Below are positions 1-10,460 of a stretch of 64,000 nt of DNA, piece by piece. Every line of letters starts with the position of its first letter. The stretch's first letter is position 1. Made by a program: the position numbers and the translations under genes. The stretch spans positions 9,946,001-10,010,000 of the forward strand of contig JARFIW010001104.1 in assembly GCA_036346225.1 (NCBI GenBank). Direction: 5' to 3'. Origin of the DNA: Platerodrilus igneus. Taxonomy: Eukaryota; Arthropoda; Insecta; Coleoptera; Lycidae. The notes under the pieces are model-generated. The model made no database searches, was not told the DNA's origin, and saw only the letters and a program-made list of their open reading frames with translations.

Positions 1-341
1 TTGATCTTGAAATTTGCATTCTTATTTTTAATATCAACCTCATCTACTTTAGCTTGTATCTATTTATTTAGAGGACAGACTGTTTGCTGCGGCTGCCACA
101 GCAGTTGATACCTCTCTTTCAGTGACGCACCAATCTTTTCTTCATATCGAGACAGATCGCTTATAATCCTCCCCGCCACTGTATCTAACAAGTATTAAAA
201 AATTATAATTTTAGGGTATATACAGAAACCGGTACGGAGTAGATAGTTTTATAATTTTCGATTTTTTTTTTTTTTTGGAAAATTGACCAGACTAGAATCA
301 GAATGCTTTTATTCACAATTAATTAGCTAATATCGGCAATA
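1..341. other. No gene seen
   Basis: AT-rich sequence with a T-run near 264-275. I see no protein similarity, tRNA-like boxes or repeat partner elsewhere in the window. Confidence 0.4.
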
Positions 342-538
342 TACAAGGTTTGTCTTAAAAGTAATGAGAATGAAGATTCTATGCCCATTGTGGCAACACT
401 GCATCAGATTGAACTCGATTAAATGTCAGTGATAGAGTTACGTACGCAATCAGAATGCGTGCAGTTCATTCAGTGTAGTGGTAACGGTTTTATGGTTAGT
501 TGCTGGCGGATGCGGTTTAACAGCGTGTTACAGTAAAA

Positions 539-719
539 ATGCAGGCAACTATTGAACAGCGTTACTTAATTAAATTTTGTGTTAAATTAGAAAAAGCTGC
601 TTTGGTTGCAAACAGCCTATAGACATTTCGCTTTGTCTTCAGCACAAGTTTTCAGATGGCACAACGCTTTTAAAAAGGGCCGTGAAAACGTTAAAGATGA
701 GCATTTCACATCGAGAACA
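539..719 (+). pseudogene. mariner transposase, N-terminal part
   Basis: Starting at the ATG at 539, the reading frame gives a mariner helix-turn-helix start (residues IEQRYLIKF, then KLEKAA). It hits a stop after about 25 codons. The next segment continues in another frame with QVFRWHNAFKKGRENVKDE, the characteristic mariner motif that joins the first and second DNA-binding helices. This domain binds the element's inverted repeats. One frameshift near 600 breaks the frame, and the coding sequence ends abruptly at 719 where the SINE cluster begins. The C-terminal part resumes at 2017 after a duplicated 13-bp target. Confidence 0.8.
707..719. repeat. Target-site duplication, left copy
   Basis: CACATCGAGAACA occurs here and again at 2017-2029, exactly bracketing the SINE cluster. 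Collapsing the two copies brings the mariner reading back together. A 13-bp duplication fits LINE-driven retroposition. Confidence 0.85.
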
Positions 720-1018
720 TTACATGTGATTTTCCAATGCTCCACTCGAAGGTACTACATTGGCCAGGAAGCGAGTTATTTTACCTGGAAAATTTGGAAT
801 TTTGCCGAACTCTTGCTGTTCCAAGCAAGGTAGGGATCTTCAACGTGCGTGACAACACTCACACACAAGACCTCCATTTTACCTCTCATCCGAACGAGGG
901 TGTACTTTTGTGAAAAATGCTCGCCTAACATTTTTAAGTGGACCGTATCGGGATTCAAACCCGGGACCTTGGACGTAGTAGTCGCACACATACCACTACG
1001 CTACGGAGCGGCCCTCTT
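720..1018 (-). mobile_element. tRNA-derived SINE, unit 1
   Basis: Read on the minus strand, the right end is a tRNA-like head with an A box (TAGCGTAGTGG) and a B box (GGGTTTGAATCCC), the internal promoter of RNA polymerase III. The body runs leftward to a tail near 720. Units 2 and 3 repeat it at a spacing of about 310 bp, giving a tandem SINE arrangement. The best B box of the cluster is in this unit. The short open frames crossing it are fortuitous. Confidence 0.8.
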
Positions 1019-1326
1019 CTTTTTGACCTTATATGTGATTTTCCAATGCTCCACCCAAAGGTACTACATTGGCCAGGAAGAGAATTTTTTTTACCTGGAA
1101 AATTTGGAATTTTGCCGAACTCTTGCTGTTCTAGGCAAGGTAGGGACCTTTAACGTGCGTGACAACACTCACACACGGGACCTCCATTTTACCTCTCATC
1201 CGAACGAGGGTGTATTTTTGTGAAAAATGCTCTCCTAACATTTTTTAAGCGGTCCGTGTTTGCAATCGAATCAGGAACCTTGGGCTTAATAGTCACACAC
1301 GAACCAACTGCCACGGACCTTCCCCT
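1019..1326 (-). mobile_element. tRNA-derived SINE, unit 2
   Basis: A second tandem copy, same orientation as unit 1; the shared tail motif TTTCCAATGC sits at 731 and 1040, a 309-bp step. The body is very close to unit 1. The tRNA-like head near 1260-1320 is more diverged, with the B box reduced to a CCTGATTCGATTGC-like form. Confidence 0.75.
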
Positions 1327-1500
1327 TAAATTTTTAACCTTACATTTAACTTTCCAATGTTCCACTCGAAGGTACTACATTAGCCAGGAAGCGAGTTTTT
1401 TTTACCTGGAAATTTTGAATTTTGCCGAACCCTTATTGTTGCAAGAATCGAATCAGGATCTTGTGCTTAGTAGTCAAATACGAAGCAACTAAGCCGCGGA
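1327..1500 (-). mobile_element. tRNA-derived SINE, unit 3 (internally deleted)
   Basis: A third unit keeps the tail (TTCCAATGTTCCACTCGAAG near 1352) and a head (near 1447-1495), but the middle of the body is missing, so it is about 170 bp instead of 310. Confidence 0.7.
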
Positions 1501-2016
1501 TTCGTTTGCTACATCTTTTGTTGTATAATTTGAGTAAGGACCACTACATTTGCGGCCACGTCCCCAATACTCCACTTGAAGGCACTACATTCGGTCTAAA
1601 CGCGAATATTTACGTGCTTCATATAAATCTGACTTCATAATTAATTAATCGTTAAATACAATTTATAAACTAAACTAAAGTTAGGGTTTAAATAATGATA
1701 CCTATCGCGTCGAACACTACCAAAAAGTCAGGGAGGGGCCCATAATACCGGAGAGCAGCCTCCGGCTCTGCTTGCCGGTGCGACCTGAAGGGTCCACTTA
1801 AACTATCCAAATCCAGCTATATTAGTATTTACTAATGGATTCGAATTTCTAAACATACGCCAAATTTATTAATAGCAAATTCAGCTATCTGTTCCTACTC
1901 TATACATTTACAATATCATCCGCAGTAGTCTAAGTGTTTTATTCTAACTTCAACCTTCAACCCGGGACCTTGGGCGTAGTAGTCACACACATACCACTAC
2001 GCCACGGAACCACCTC
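1501..2016 (-). repeat. Remainder of SINE cluster: tail scrap, spacer and outer head
   Basis: A fourth tail scrap lies at about 1556-1605 (CCACTTGAAGGCACTACATT). About 350 bp of unassigned spacer follow, with a small GC-rich patch near 1740-1795. The cluster closes with a tRNA-like head at about 1958-2010 whose A box reads TGGCGTAGTGG on the minus strand. Because the outer ends sit directly against the 13-bp duplication, the whole 720-2016 block probably arose from one SINE insertion later expanded or invaded by related copies. Confidence 0.55.
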
Positions 2017-2700
2017 CACATCGAGAACAGCCGATATCGTGTCCAAGGTGCGTTCTGTGTTAGCGCGAGATAGGTGGTTAGCAATTAAGATGATCTCATA
2101 TTAGGTAAGCATGAGTAAGGATACTGTTCATCGAATTCTGACAGAGGAACTAACCATGAGAAAAATTTGTGCAAAGCTAGTGCCCAAGAACTTGGCGATG
2201 AACAAAAAGAGAACCGGTTATCCATTAGCCAAGAACTGATGAATCGCTTAGCAACCGAACCCAACTTCGTTGATCTCAGGTGATGAATCATGGATATTTG
2301 TGTACGATCCTGAATCAAACAGACAAAGTGAAAAGTGGTACATGTCATCATCACCGAGGCCTAAGAAAGCTCGCATGAGCAAATCACGAATCAAGTCCGT
2401 GCTAATCGTGTTTTTTGATTGTCGTGGAATTTGTTCCACAGGGTCAAACAGTAAATCAGACCTTTTACCGTGAGGTCCTTGAACGTTTGCGAAAAATGTG
2501 TTGTGTGTAAGACCTGAAGTTTTCGGCACTTGGGTCCTGCATCACAATAATGCACTCAGCCTCATTGCTGGTAGGAGAATTTTTGGTAGGGAAAAAGGTT
2601 CCAGTACTCGCACATCCGCCCTGCAGCCCAGATATGGCTCCATCTGGGTTACCATTGTAGAACAATAGACAACACCAACGTGTCACGACGCAGCTTCTAA
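2017..2700 (+). pseudogene. mariner transposase, catalytic part
   Basis: This continues the transposase interrupted at 719. Visible motifs include ADIVSKVRSVL, the first catalytic aspartate in GDESWIFVYDPES at about 2282, and SPRPKKARMSKS. Mariner transposases use a D,D34D triad for cut-and-paste transposition. The second aspartate is replaced by Asn (HHNNA, codon at 2546) and the third by Gly in the segment reading PDMAPSG near 2625-2650. There is an in-frame stop near 2098 and several frameshifts. The enzyme is therefore inactive. Confidence 0.85.
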
Positions 2701-2926
2701 ACAGTATCACAGAACAACATTTCTAGAATTGTTACAACTAATGGAAAAAGGATGTATTGTTTTAATTTGTAATTGAAGTATTTCTAGTATGTTTGTATGC
2801 TTTTTGATGAGTTTTAATCGTCTGCACGCATATTTATTGAAGGTATTGAACTCATTGAACCAACTTAACAATGGCCAATGGTAATCATTATCCCTTGATA
2901 AGACTTTGAGTTAACAATGTAGTAAA

Positions 2927-3235
2927 ACATTTATTGATAGATGAACTGGAACATATTTACAAGTAAAATTATAAATGAACACTACATGTTTTGAATCTTA
3001 TAGTTTCAGGATGAAACTATGAAGCGTTGTGCTCACATCAAACCCGGAACAAGTGAAGTGCCAATGCGAAACTTGAATATAAAAATGGAAACTTGCGTGA
3101 CTGCGTCGCGCGCATCATTAACAGCTTTTAACAAGCTTATATAATTTTGAATGAATTTTTCGTTTACAATTCTAAAATATATAAATTCCCAACATGCCCC
3201 AGACATTGAAAGGACCAACTTTCAATAGAATAATA
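2927..3235 (-). repeat. LTR-like repeat, left (3') copy, shortened
   Basis: Matches the right copy at both ends (for example AACATTTATTGATAGATGAA here and a near-identical run at 6117) but lacks about 540 bp of its middle. Left of the integrase remnant on the minus strand, it is in the position of the 3' LTR. Confidence 0.6.
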
Positions 3236-3299
3236 CAGCTCTCAAATCTAACTTAAGCTATGTACAACAAACTAGCAGTAATGACACTAACAAATTTTG

Positions 3300-3990
3300 A
3301 GAAATCTTAGTTCTTCGCAACTGACTGGAAGCGGACACATTATTGAGAATGAACGGCGAATCACTTCCGCTGCAGTTTCTATTGATGCGACGTAATTCAC
3401 ACCATACGAACCAGAATGAAGATTCACAATGCGTCCAAGGAATATTGCTTCTTTAATCAACACTAAGGCACCCTTTTGGAGTTCAGAGAAGTTGTAATGC
3501 TATTTTTAACGCCGTTGAAATTTTGATACATATTCTTTACTGCGGCTCGACCATATTTGTTGCTGAAGAAGCTATATCCTTTGGAAGATGTCAAGTCTGG
3601 TTTCCTTAATGTGGTTTAGAGAAGGATCAGGAGCAGACGACATGGAACAACCAATTAGAAAGTGACCAGGAGTCAATGAAAAAAAATCGTTATGATCGGC
3701 ATACAGTGGAGATAAAGACTTGGAATTTATATTGCTTCCGCGTGTACTAAATTGGTGGAGAATTCTTCATATGTAAGGAGAACAGATACTAACACTCTGT
3801 GTAAATTATGTTTGCATGATTTTATACCAGTTTCCCATGATGCGCCAAAGTGAAGAGAATGTGTCGGAATGAAGTGCCAGCACATGCCTATGTTAGTTAC
3901 GCTGTCAGGAATACAGTTTAATGAACGAATGAAATTTCCCAATTCAAGAAGCTCTGAATGACGACATTGTGTAAATAACTGCGTAACAGA
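3300..3990 (-). pseudogene. BEL/Pao integrase, distal part
   Basis: The minus strand encodes the region after the integrase core: WHFIPTHSLHFGASWETG (around 3830-3880), followed by LLTYEEFSTNLVHAEAI and, after a frameshift, a segment reading SLTPGHFLIGCS near 3670. These motifs are typical of BEL/Pao Pol, including the third catalytic acidic residue (Glu in ASWE). The two catalytic aspartates upstream are missing because the deletion joins the protease almost directly to this point. Integrase inserts the DNA copy in the nucleus; this fragment cannot. Confidence 0.8.
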
Positions 3991-3999
3991 GCCAATCGA

Positions 4000-4510
4000 A
4001 CCTGCAACAACTTACCCAAATAACGTGTTTTGAAGAGTAGAAAGATGTGGACACAATTATATTTGTCCACAACATAGAATATCAAAGAAGATGGTAATTC
4101 TAAGGGGATGTGGACTTCACCAAGTTCGTGAAGGGATAGATCAGATAACTGAATACTATGAGGAATATGAAGCTTAGTAATATCTACCTACCAATTACGT
4201 AAATTGCTTGTGATATTGACAATAATAAGACAGAAAATCGTAAAAAAATTTGAAAAGCGCACGATACGAAGAATAAAGTGTCATGTCACAACGTTAACGA
4301 ATTTGTGTAGTGGACTTGCTCAGGTCGCAAATAGTGACATCAACTGGTTTTATAGCAAGTCTCAACCTCTTACAAATGTCCGAAGTAATGAAATTCGATT
4401 GAAATTCCGAATCTAACAAAGCCCTAATCTGGAACTACTTGCCGTTGGAATCGTGGATTTGTGCACGCACAGTACGAGTATTACCTGGAATGTATTACTA
4501 GAAAATACAG
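4000..4510 (-). pseudogene. BEL/Pao aspartic protease remnant
   Basis: On the minus strand a segment near 4380-4450 reads RALLDSEFQSNFIT, the active-site loop of the BEL/Pao protease that cleaves Gag-Pol. The glycine expected after the catalytic Asp-Ser is Glu here. Stops and frameshifts interrupt the rest. The sequence runs from the gag zinc-knuckle region on the right to the integrase scrap on the left with no RT in between. Confidence 0.65.
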
Positions 4511-4559
4511 AAATTGCATGTAAAGAAGCGCCAGTCACAGATGGCGGAGTGTTTGCTTG

Positions 4560-5720
4560 ACCTGCGGAGGCTGGAAAAGTCTGTGAACGCTGAACATCCT
4601 CATATAAGAGGGTATGGTGCTTTGACTTAAACTTTCTGCAAGTAAAGCGGGAAGAACATTGAGAAACTAGATATCTCTTGTATGGGCAATTGAGGCAAAC
4701 TTCAATTCCTCTACTTTAGAAAATTGATTTTGCGCTGATAGCTTGACAAATTCAGTGCAATTACTGAGAGAATGAGAATCTTTGCAGCTGTAGCAGCTGA
4801 ATTACAAGATGTTAGAAATGTTTTGACATTAGTTTTGGATTGTTCATGCTTCTCAGGCACAATCTTGGAAGATTTTTCTCTTAAAGTCGAACGCAAAGCC
4901 ACTTGGGATTTCACGAAGACTTGTAATTTCACACCAGTATGTAGATCTGGTGGTAGGATCAAGTTTGTTTGAAATAACGTAAATAAGAAATATTTCTAAC
5001 GTAAACGTCATCTGTGACTTTTTTTGCAAAATACTCTACGTGGAAGAGATTGGACATGATTGGAACGATCGTACGTGTTATTGTTGCGTTTGCCCAACGT
5101 GTCCCTTACAAGATGAAAATTGGACGAAATGAATTCAAGAGACTGAATAATCCATAAAACGAACCCGCTTAGAGAGGTCCTTAAGTAGAAGAAGCGCTGA
5201 ATGTCGCGAACGGCGGTATTCTTGTTGATTAGTCAAAGGTGTCCTTACATTCAGGCCAGTCTTCTAAATTCCTTGAATAGCGTGGTAAGTTTATCGTTGG
5301 AAGCTTGTGAAATTAGAACTATGCGACTCCGACTTATCAGAACGCATAGTTCAAGAGCTAAGTAACCTATGAACTTCAGCCAAATCGAAAATGTTGCATT
5401 TTTCAAGAATCGTCGATGCAATAGAAAGTTTTGAAAATGAATCTTTTTAATGAAATGTATTGTTCTTCATCGACATGTTCCTCTGCAAAACCAATTATTT
5501 GCTCATGAATATTCTCAAAGGACTGCAGAAAGATCTTGAAATAACCAAACGGTCATTCAATTCCGCAATTGATTCCCTAGGAATTGAACCAGAATTTGTT
5601 TTTGAAGTCATCTATATAATTAGTAAAAAGTGTAGGCTTACCTCTAAGTGTTTCGCGTTTTTGTACAAAATACCTTCATGTTTTAAAAATGCAATGAAAA
5701 TATGCAAATAATTACACAAA
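4560..5720 (-). pseudogene. BEL/Pao gag remnant
   Basis: The minus strand shows the DUF1759-type Gag signature: LEDWPECKDTFD (about 5240-5270), followed in other frames by NKNTAVRDIQRF-like residues. Farther on come cysteine/histidine residues spaced like a CCHC knuckle (CKDSHSLSNC, near 4745-4785). Gag packages the element RNA. The frame is open only in short stretches. The overall order matches the two better-preserved BEL/Pao elements at 24147-29634 and 39415-43645. Confidence 0.7.
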
Positions 5721-6116
5721 GTACGAATGTACAAATGTACGAATGTATGTAGAAAATTCAGTAATAAATTCACTAATGTGACAAAAAATCTATTACACTT
5801 TGTATCTAATTATCGTTAAATATATTGCAATAATTAATATCGTAAGTATTAAACAAATCTTTTAATTTAATAGCAAAATTTACCTCATTTAGATTCCATT
5901 TAGAAATGTAAGCTTTATTGTGAATATTCAGCACAGATAACTTCATAACATAGGTGTTGAAAGTTACCAATCAGATAATAGTGGAAAAGAATCTTGAATC
6001 CCTAAAATCTTCGGTGATAATGAAGTCGCAGCTGCTTTACATCAGGAAATCAACAAACACCTGCTTATTCCTTATTCCTTATTCGTTGATAAGACGAAGA
6101 ATAAGTAGAGTACTGA

Positions 6117-6925
6117 AACATTTATTGATAGATAAACTGGAACACATTCACAAGTAAAATTATAAATGAACACATGTTTTTAAGCTTATAGTTTCAGGAT
6201 GAAACTAAAACGCGAGTTAAGGTTCGGGCCTTGGGAGCTGCGTTTTTAAAAAACTCTTCCAAACTTCTTATCAAATTTATTTGGTTGATACAGAATTTAA
6301 TGTGGAATTTTACAAACTTGAATTAAAATTACTCTAAGTTGAAAAAAGAATTAATTGTACTATTTTGAGTAGCCTAAGCAACTGCAATGTTAAAGCTGAA
6401 TACGTTGACTGACTCCCTGGTCTTGGGGCTCCCGGGCTATTTATAATGTCTCTACCCCCTCACATGGCTGTGGGATCTTGCAGAGCTCATGTCTGCTTAT
6501 TCTTAATTCTATTCATTGTTACAATGTTATAATCTTATTTTCTAGGTAATTGCGGTATCTTGACCGTCTGTGACCTGCCACCTGCAGTGTCACTATCGTC
6601 TGGATACAACGTATTGCATCCGTTCTCATAAACTTTTAATAACCTTTATTAATTGTCCTTGTATTACATTGTTGCACTTCACTTAGTAACTTCTTAATAA
6701 TTCCTAATAAGTTTCTATTAGGTTCTATTTTATAATACATACATAATTTGGGAGATATGTAACTATTGAAGTGCCAAGCGAACTTGAATACAAAAATGGA
6801 ATTTTGCATGACTACGCGCGCGTACGATTAACAGTCTTTAATAAGCTTATTTCATTTTGGAAATACATTTCTTTTACAGTTGTAAAATCTATAAATCCCC
6901 AAGTATGTTCGCTTGCGACTACCAA
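6117..6925 (-). repeat. LTR-like repeat, right (5') copy
   Basis: The outer segments match 2927-3235. The middle (about 6240-6760) matches a separate repeat at 54094-54690, sharing blocks such as GTGACCTGC...CACCTGCAGTGTCA and GGGAGATATGTAACT. This is consistent with an LTR of about 0.8 kb belonging to a BEL/Pao family present elsewhere as a solo LTR. Confidence 0.6.
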
Positions 6926-7084
6926 TTCAAAGGTTCTGGGTACTATTCCGTAACGAATCGCTTAAAAAATGTTCAACAAGCAATTTTCAAGCAAAATACC
7001 ACTCGTTTAGATGAGAGATTAAATATAGGTTCCGTGTGTGAATTTTGTCACGCATATTAAAAATTCCTATTTGCTTGATTTGGT

Positions 7085-7440
7085 AAAGATTCGATCAAAT
7101 CTTAAATTTCCAGGTAATAAGACGTTGCGCTTTCTGACTAATGAGGTACCTTCGGATGGATCATTAAAGAATCGAAACATACGGTCGGTCTATGCCAGGA
7201 ATCGAAGGCGGGGTCTTGAGATAAATAGTCACACCCGAACCAAATTAATCCCTAGATCTGTCTTATAATGGTTGCATTACAGGATGATTATTGTACTACG
7301 GATTACTTGCCAGAGGTTTTTTACAAATTCTTCAAAGAATGATTAAGAGCAAGGCATACTGCATCGGATAATATTCATTGGCGTGTCAGCCCTGGAGCGC
7401 ATTAAAACACATGCTCTAATTTTAATATGTGTATTTTATA
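7085..7440 (-). repeat. Diverged SINE-like dispersed repeat, copy 1
   Basis: Matches 11830-12200 over most of its length, with shared blocks such as CTGACTAA..GAGGTACCTTCGGAT, GATTACTTGCC..AGAGGTT and a conserved GCGCAT motif. On the minus strand a B-box-like CTTCGATTCC occurs near 7200, so a tRNA-derived head is likely, but the A box is weak. Confidence 0.5.
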
Positions 7441-7788
7441 CGTGACAAGGAAGTAGCCTAAAATATATTACCTTCCCATTAGTGTTTTTAAAAGCTAGTT
7501 GCCATCTACACGTCATGAATTTTGGGACTGAATTGATGTGGCTTGAGAATAGGATGTTTATTTAATTTTAGCGGGTAATACTCTTGACGTGATTGATGGC
7601 ATCTTCTTCTCTTTCGATTGTGGGTTTATGTGTTTTGCTTTATATAACTACCTTTACTTTCGACTTGTGCCATGTAATCGATGTATTTAATTCTTATCGA
7701 CTTGCACATTTTAATCTTTGTATTCTATTACTTCTATTTCTAGTTGCATCAGTCTTCCAAACCGCGAAATATGGCTTATTAATCCCAT
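7441..7788. other. No gene seen
   Basis: A possible 95-residue hydrophobic open frame starts at 7593, but it has no family resemblance and runs into the tandem duplication, so I do not call it. Confidence 0.4.
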
Positions 7789-8111
7789 ATCTTGAAAACC
7801 GTCTAGACCGTCTTTGTGCTAAATTTGAGAGGTGCAAATCTATCGCTAATAGGGTTTGCGTCGGTTGGGGTTTGTGTTAGGGGTGCGGGCGGGTCATGGT
7901 GTGGTGGGAAATTTTGCGTGCATGCCATAGGGTGGTTTTGATCGCGAAAATCTTAAAACCGTCTAGGCCGTTTTTGTGCTAAATTTGAGAGGTGAAAATC
8001 GATCGTTAATCGGGATTTGCGTCGGTGGGGGGTTGTGTTAGGGGTGCGGGCGGGTCGTGGTGTGGTGGGAAATTTTTGCGGGAGTGCCATAGGGTGGTTT
8101 TTATCGCGAAA
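7789..8111. repeat. Tandem duplication, ~160-bp unit
   Basis: Two adjacent copies: AAAACCGTCTAG occurs at 7795 and 7955, and the end block CATAGGGTGGTTTT at 7926 and 8088. The units share a G-rich core (GTTAGGGGTGCGGGCGGGTC) that stands out against the AT-rich surroundings. The two copies differ by scattered substitutions and small indels. Confidence 0.85.
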
Positions 8112-8180
8112 AACCTAATACTAAAGGAGAAATAGGGGTTTTTCTGAAATTTATTAGATTGAAGCGACGTATTTGCTTAC

Positions 8181-8690
8181 GTGGTAAAAAAGCTAGGATC
8201 CCTCAAAATTTTCCAATCTAAAAAGCCCAACGAGCAATGCGACAAAGCCGACAACGGGTCGGTTACCGTTAGTGCAAGAGAGAAGAAAGATCGAGTTGGT
8301 TTCCAAAATTCGTATCAGGCCGCTAAAAAATATCTAATATATACCAAAAAACACTATCCGTATCTTACAACCTGAATTATTAACGGTTTGCAAGCTGGTA
8401 CTACGGTATTTTCTTAAAACATTTATTAAAATTTGTAAAATTAATTCGAAAGACGTCAAACACAGTTAACGAAAGCTGGTGTAAACGAACGAGTATATAC
8501 CTTGAAAAACTCTTATGATAAACTTTTTTCAAATTGTTAAAATTTAAACTTGTAAATTATTTAATATGGCGTATTAGTACCGGTACTTGATTATTATTAT
8601 ACGAAGGCATCGCTTTTTAATATACACGGGCTGGGCTATTTATTTAAGAAATAATTAATTATTGTATTTGACGTTTGTTTACGAAGATAG
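8181..8690. repeat. Direct repeat, copy 1
   Basis: Matches 9097-9545 in the same orientation; the block CAACGGGTCG is at about 8249 and 9171. After the match comes a stretch with AATAAA and the run CCAATAAACGTCTCCGAG near 8780, resembling the end of an LTR, but I found no paired terminus. Confidence 0.65.
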
Positions 8691-9096
8691 CCGAGCGATT
8701 ACAATAGAGCGTGATTTGGTCAGAAATCGCTATATTTCTTATGTGGCGTGATCTTGTGTAAGTATACGGCCAACGGGGTTCCAATAAACGTCTCCGAGTT
8801 AAGAGCTCCGTCTTCCATTCGCAACATAAGTGGTTCGGTGGTCAGTAAAATTTACTTTTTTTTAAATTTTATATTAACTTTGTAAACGTCCGATAGCATC
8901 CATTATACACAAACAAAAACACCAATAACATTTATAACTACTTCATTTAACAATACTCCTGTAAAAACCAAATTAGTTTTTCATATGCTTCAGTGAATTT
9001 TACAATTTTTCAATTATAAGTTACATTTACTCAAACAACTATTTTTAATGTTTTAACTTTTTCTGAAATTGTCCTAATTGCAGTAAAATATTTGAT
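8691..9096. other. Spacer between the two direct repeats
   Basis: AT-rich, with an AATAAA at about 8783 followed by TAAGTGGTTCGGTGGTCAG, which could be an LTR end and primer-binding region. No coding sequence recognised. Confidence 0.3.
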
Positions 9097-9545
9097 TATG
9101 TATTAAAAAAGTAATGATCGTTTTAAATTATCCAATTCAAACACCCGAGTAAGACGTGCTACAAATCCAACAACGGGTCGATTAGCATTAGTACGAAAGA
9201 AAAGGACAATAGAGTTGGTTTACAACATTCGTATACGGTCCTAAAAAAAATTTTAATGTATGTCAAAAATCAATCCAATACTAATATCTCATAAGCTGAA
9301 TTATTTACCGTATGCACGCAAATACTGCCGTTTCTATAAAAACTTTTATTGAAATTACCACAATTATTTCTAGAAACGTCAAAAACAGGTTGCAAAGAAC
9401 GGCGTGAAATAACGATTAAGTACTATCTAAATCTTCGAGTTTCTAAAAATTAAAGCTTATAAAATATATAATATTTCTTTATAGTGGTTATATTATACGC
9501 AGTCTATTTTTAAAGAAAATATTACAATAGTGATTCGTTGCACGT
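9097..9545. repeat. Direct repeat, copy 2
   Basis: Second copy of the 8181-8690 repeat, diverged by substitutions and short gaps; shared order of blocks is kept (AAAAAAGT, CAACGGGTCG, GAGTTGGTTT, CTGAATTATT, AACGTCAAA). Confidence 0.65.
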
Positions 9546-9852
9546 GAATTAAACTAAAGCAATCACCTAATTTCGATAACTTTGACAGACCAGGGTACGT
9601 TCAGAAACATGACTCGAGCTGTTAAATAACCGTTGGTTAAACTTTCTACAATTACTGCTTATTGCAATTGATTATTTAACCACTGTATATAATATCCGTT
9701 GCTCTTTTATACCTACGTTATTTATTTTATGTAAATAACAATAATAATATTGTTCACATTGCTAAAAAATCCCTTCGAATGCTTTGCTTATAAAATATTT
9801 ATAAGCTACGTTTTTATTGTTTACATTGCAAACAACTTTTATTTTTTATGAA
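9546..9852. other. No gene seen
   Basis: AT-rich spacer up to the 57-bp satellite. Confidence 0.35.
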
Positions 9853-10365
9853 GTTCACTAGGGAGAAGTTGCCTTGATCCGATCAACTCCCCATTGTAGT
9901 TTCGACAAAGTCTACTGGGGCGAAGTGGTGTTGATCCGATAAACTCCTCGAAATCATTTTAACGCAGTTTACTTGGGCAAAGTGATCTTGATCCGATCGG
10001 CTCCCCGAAGTGATTTCGACAAAGTTTACTAGGGCGAAGTAATCTTGATCCGATCGACTCCCCGAAGTGATTTCGACAAAGTCTGCTAGGGCGAAGTAAT
10101 CTTGATCTTATCGACTCCCCGAAGTAATTTCGACAAAGTTTACTGGGGCGAAGTGATCTTGACCCGATCGACTCCCCGAAGTTATTTCGACAAAGTCTAC
10201 TGGGATAGAGTGGCCTTGATCCGATCGACTCCCAATTGTCGTTTCGAAAAAGTCTACTAGGGCGAAGTGGTCTTGATCCGATCAACTCCCGGTTGTCGGT
10301 TCGGCAAAGTCTACTGGGGCAAAGTGGTCTTGGTGTGGCCAACTTCCCGAAGTTGTTGCGACCAA
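9853..10365. repeat. 57-bp tandem satellite, nine units
   Basis: Units begin at 9853, 9910, 9967, 10024, 10081, 10138, 10195, 10252 and 10309, with GT(C/T)TACT(G/A)GGGCGAAG at or near each start. The step is exactly 57 bp every time, so there are no indels among units despite substitutions. Since 57 is a multiple of three, the minus strand stays open across at least six units with a 19-residue repeat (PSRLCRNHFGESIGSR-like). No start context, signal peptide or known family supports a real protein, so I call it a satellite. Confidence 0.92.
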
Positions 10366-10441
10366 CTCAGTGAGGTGTCTGGCCAATTACAGGAGTCATG
10401 GCGGAATAGATATTGGGCGTAATGGGTATATGGCTCTTAAA

Positions 10442-10460
10442 GTAGTCCCGAAGGGACTAC
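10442..10460. repeat. Perfect short hairpin
   Basis: GTAGTCCC, loop GAA, GGGACTAC: an 8-bp perfect stem. It lies just after the 57-bp satellite. No T-run follows, so it is not presented as a terminator. Confidence 0.7.

Larger units (their letters stand above)
342..2760 (+). mobile_element. Degenerate mariner element, split by a SINE cluster
   Basis: The stretch holds the two ends of a mariner-type transposase reading left to right, separated by about 1.3 kb of SINE sequence. The left boundary is set near the motif AGGTTTGTCTTAAAAGTAATG, just before the untranslated leader. The right boundary is only approximate because I could not find a matching terminal inverted repeat. Mariner elements normally span about 1.3 kb with one uninterrupted transposase; here there are a frameshift, stops, the insertion and two lost catalytic residues, so the copy is dead. 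Confidence 0.6.
2927..6925 (-). mobile_element. Old BEL/Pao retrotransposon remnant
   Basis: Reading right to left, the block contains LTR-like repeat, gag, protease, then directly the distal part of integrase, then a second, shortened LTR-like repeat. The two repeats match in their outer segments (2927-3020 with 6117-6215, and 3040-3220 with 6765-6920). Reverse transcriptase, RNase H and the first part of integrase are absent. All reading frames are broken by stops and indels. Boundaries are estimates because I found no target duplication. Confidence 0.7.

Noticed and set aside
849..1492. Several overlapping open frames of 70-124 codons
   Set aside because: They lie wholly in tandem SINE units and repeat the same residues; artefacts of repeat sequence.
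7593..7880. 95-codon hydrophobic plus-strand frame
   Set aside because: It has no family resemblance and its end lies in the tandem duplication; chance frame in AT-rich DNA is more likely.
9959..10342. 127-codon repeat protein on the minus strand
   Set aside because: It is explained by the 57-bp satellite whose period is a multiple of three; no start context or family supports translation.
9853..10365. CRISPR array
   Set aside because: Units are contiguous with no unique spacers, and the rest of the window is eukaryotic.
10442..10460. Transcription terminator
   Set aside because: A short hairpin without a T-run in a eukaryotic context has no such role.
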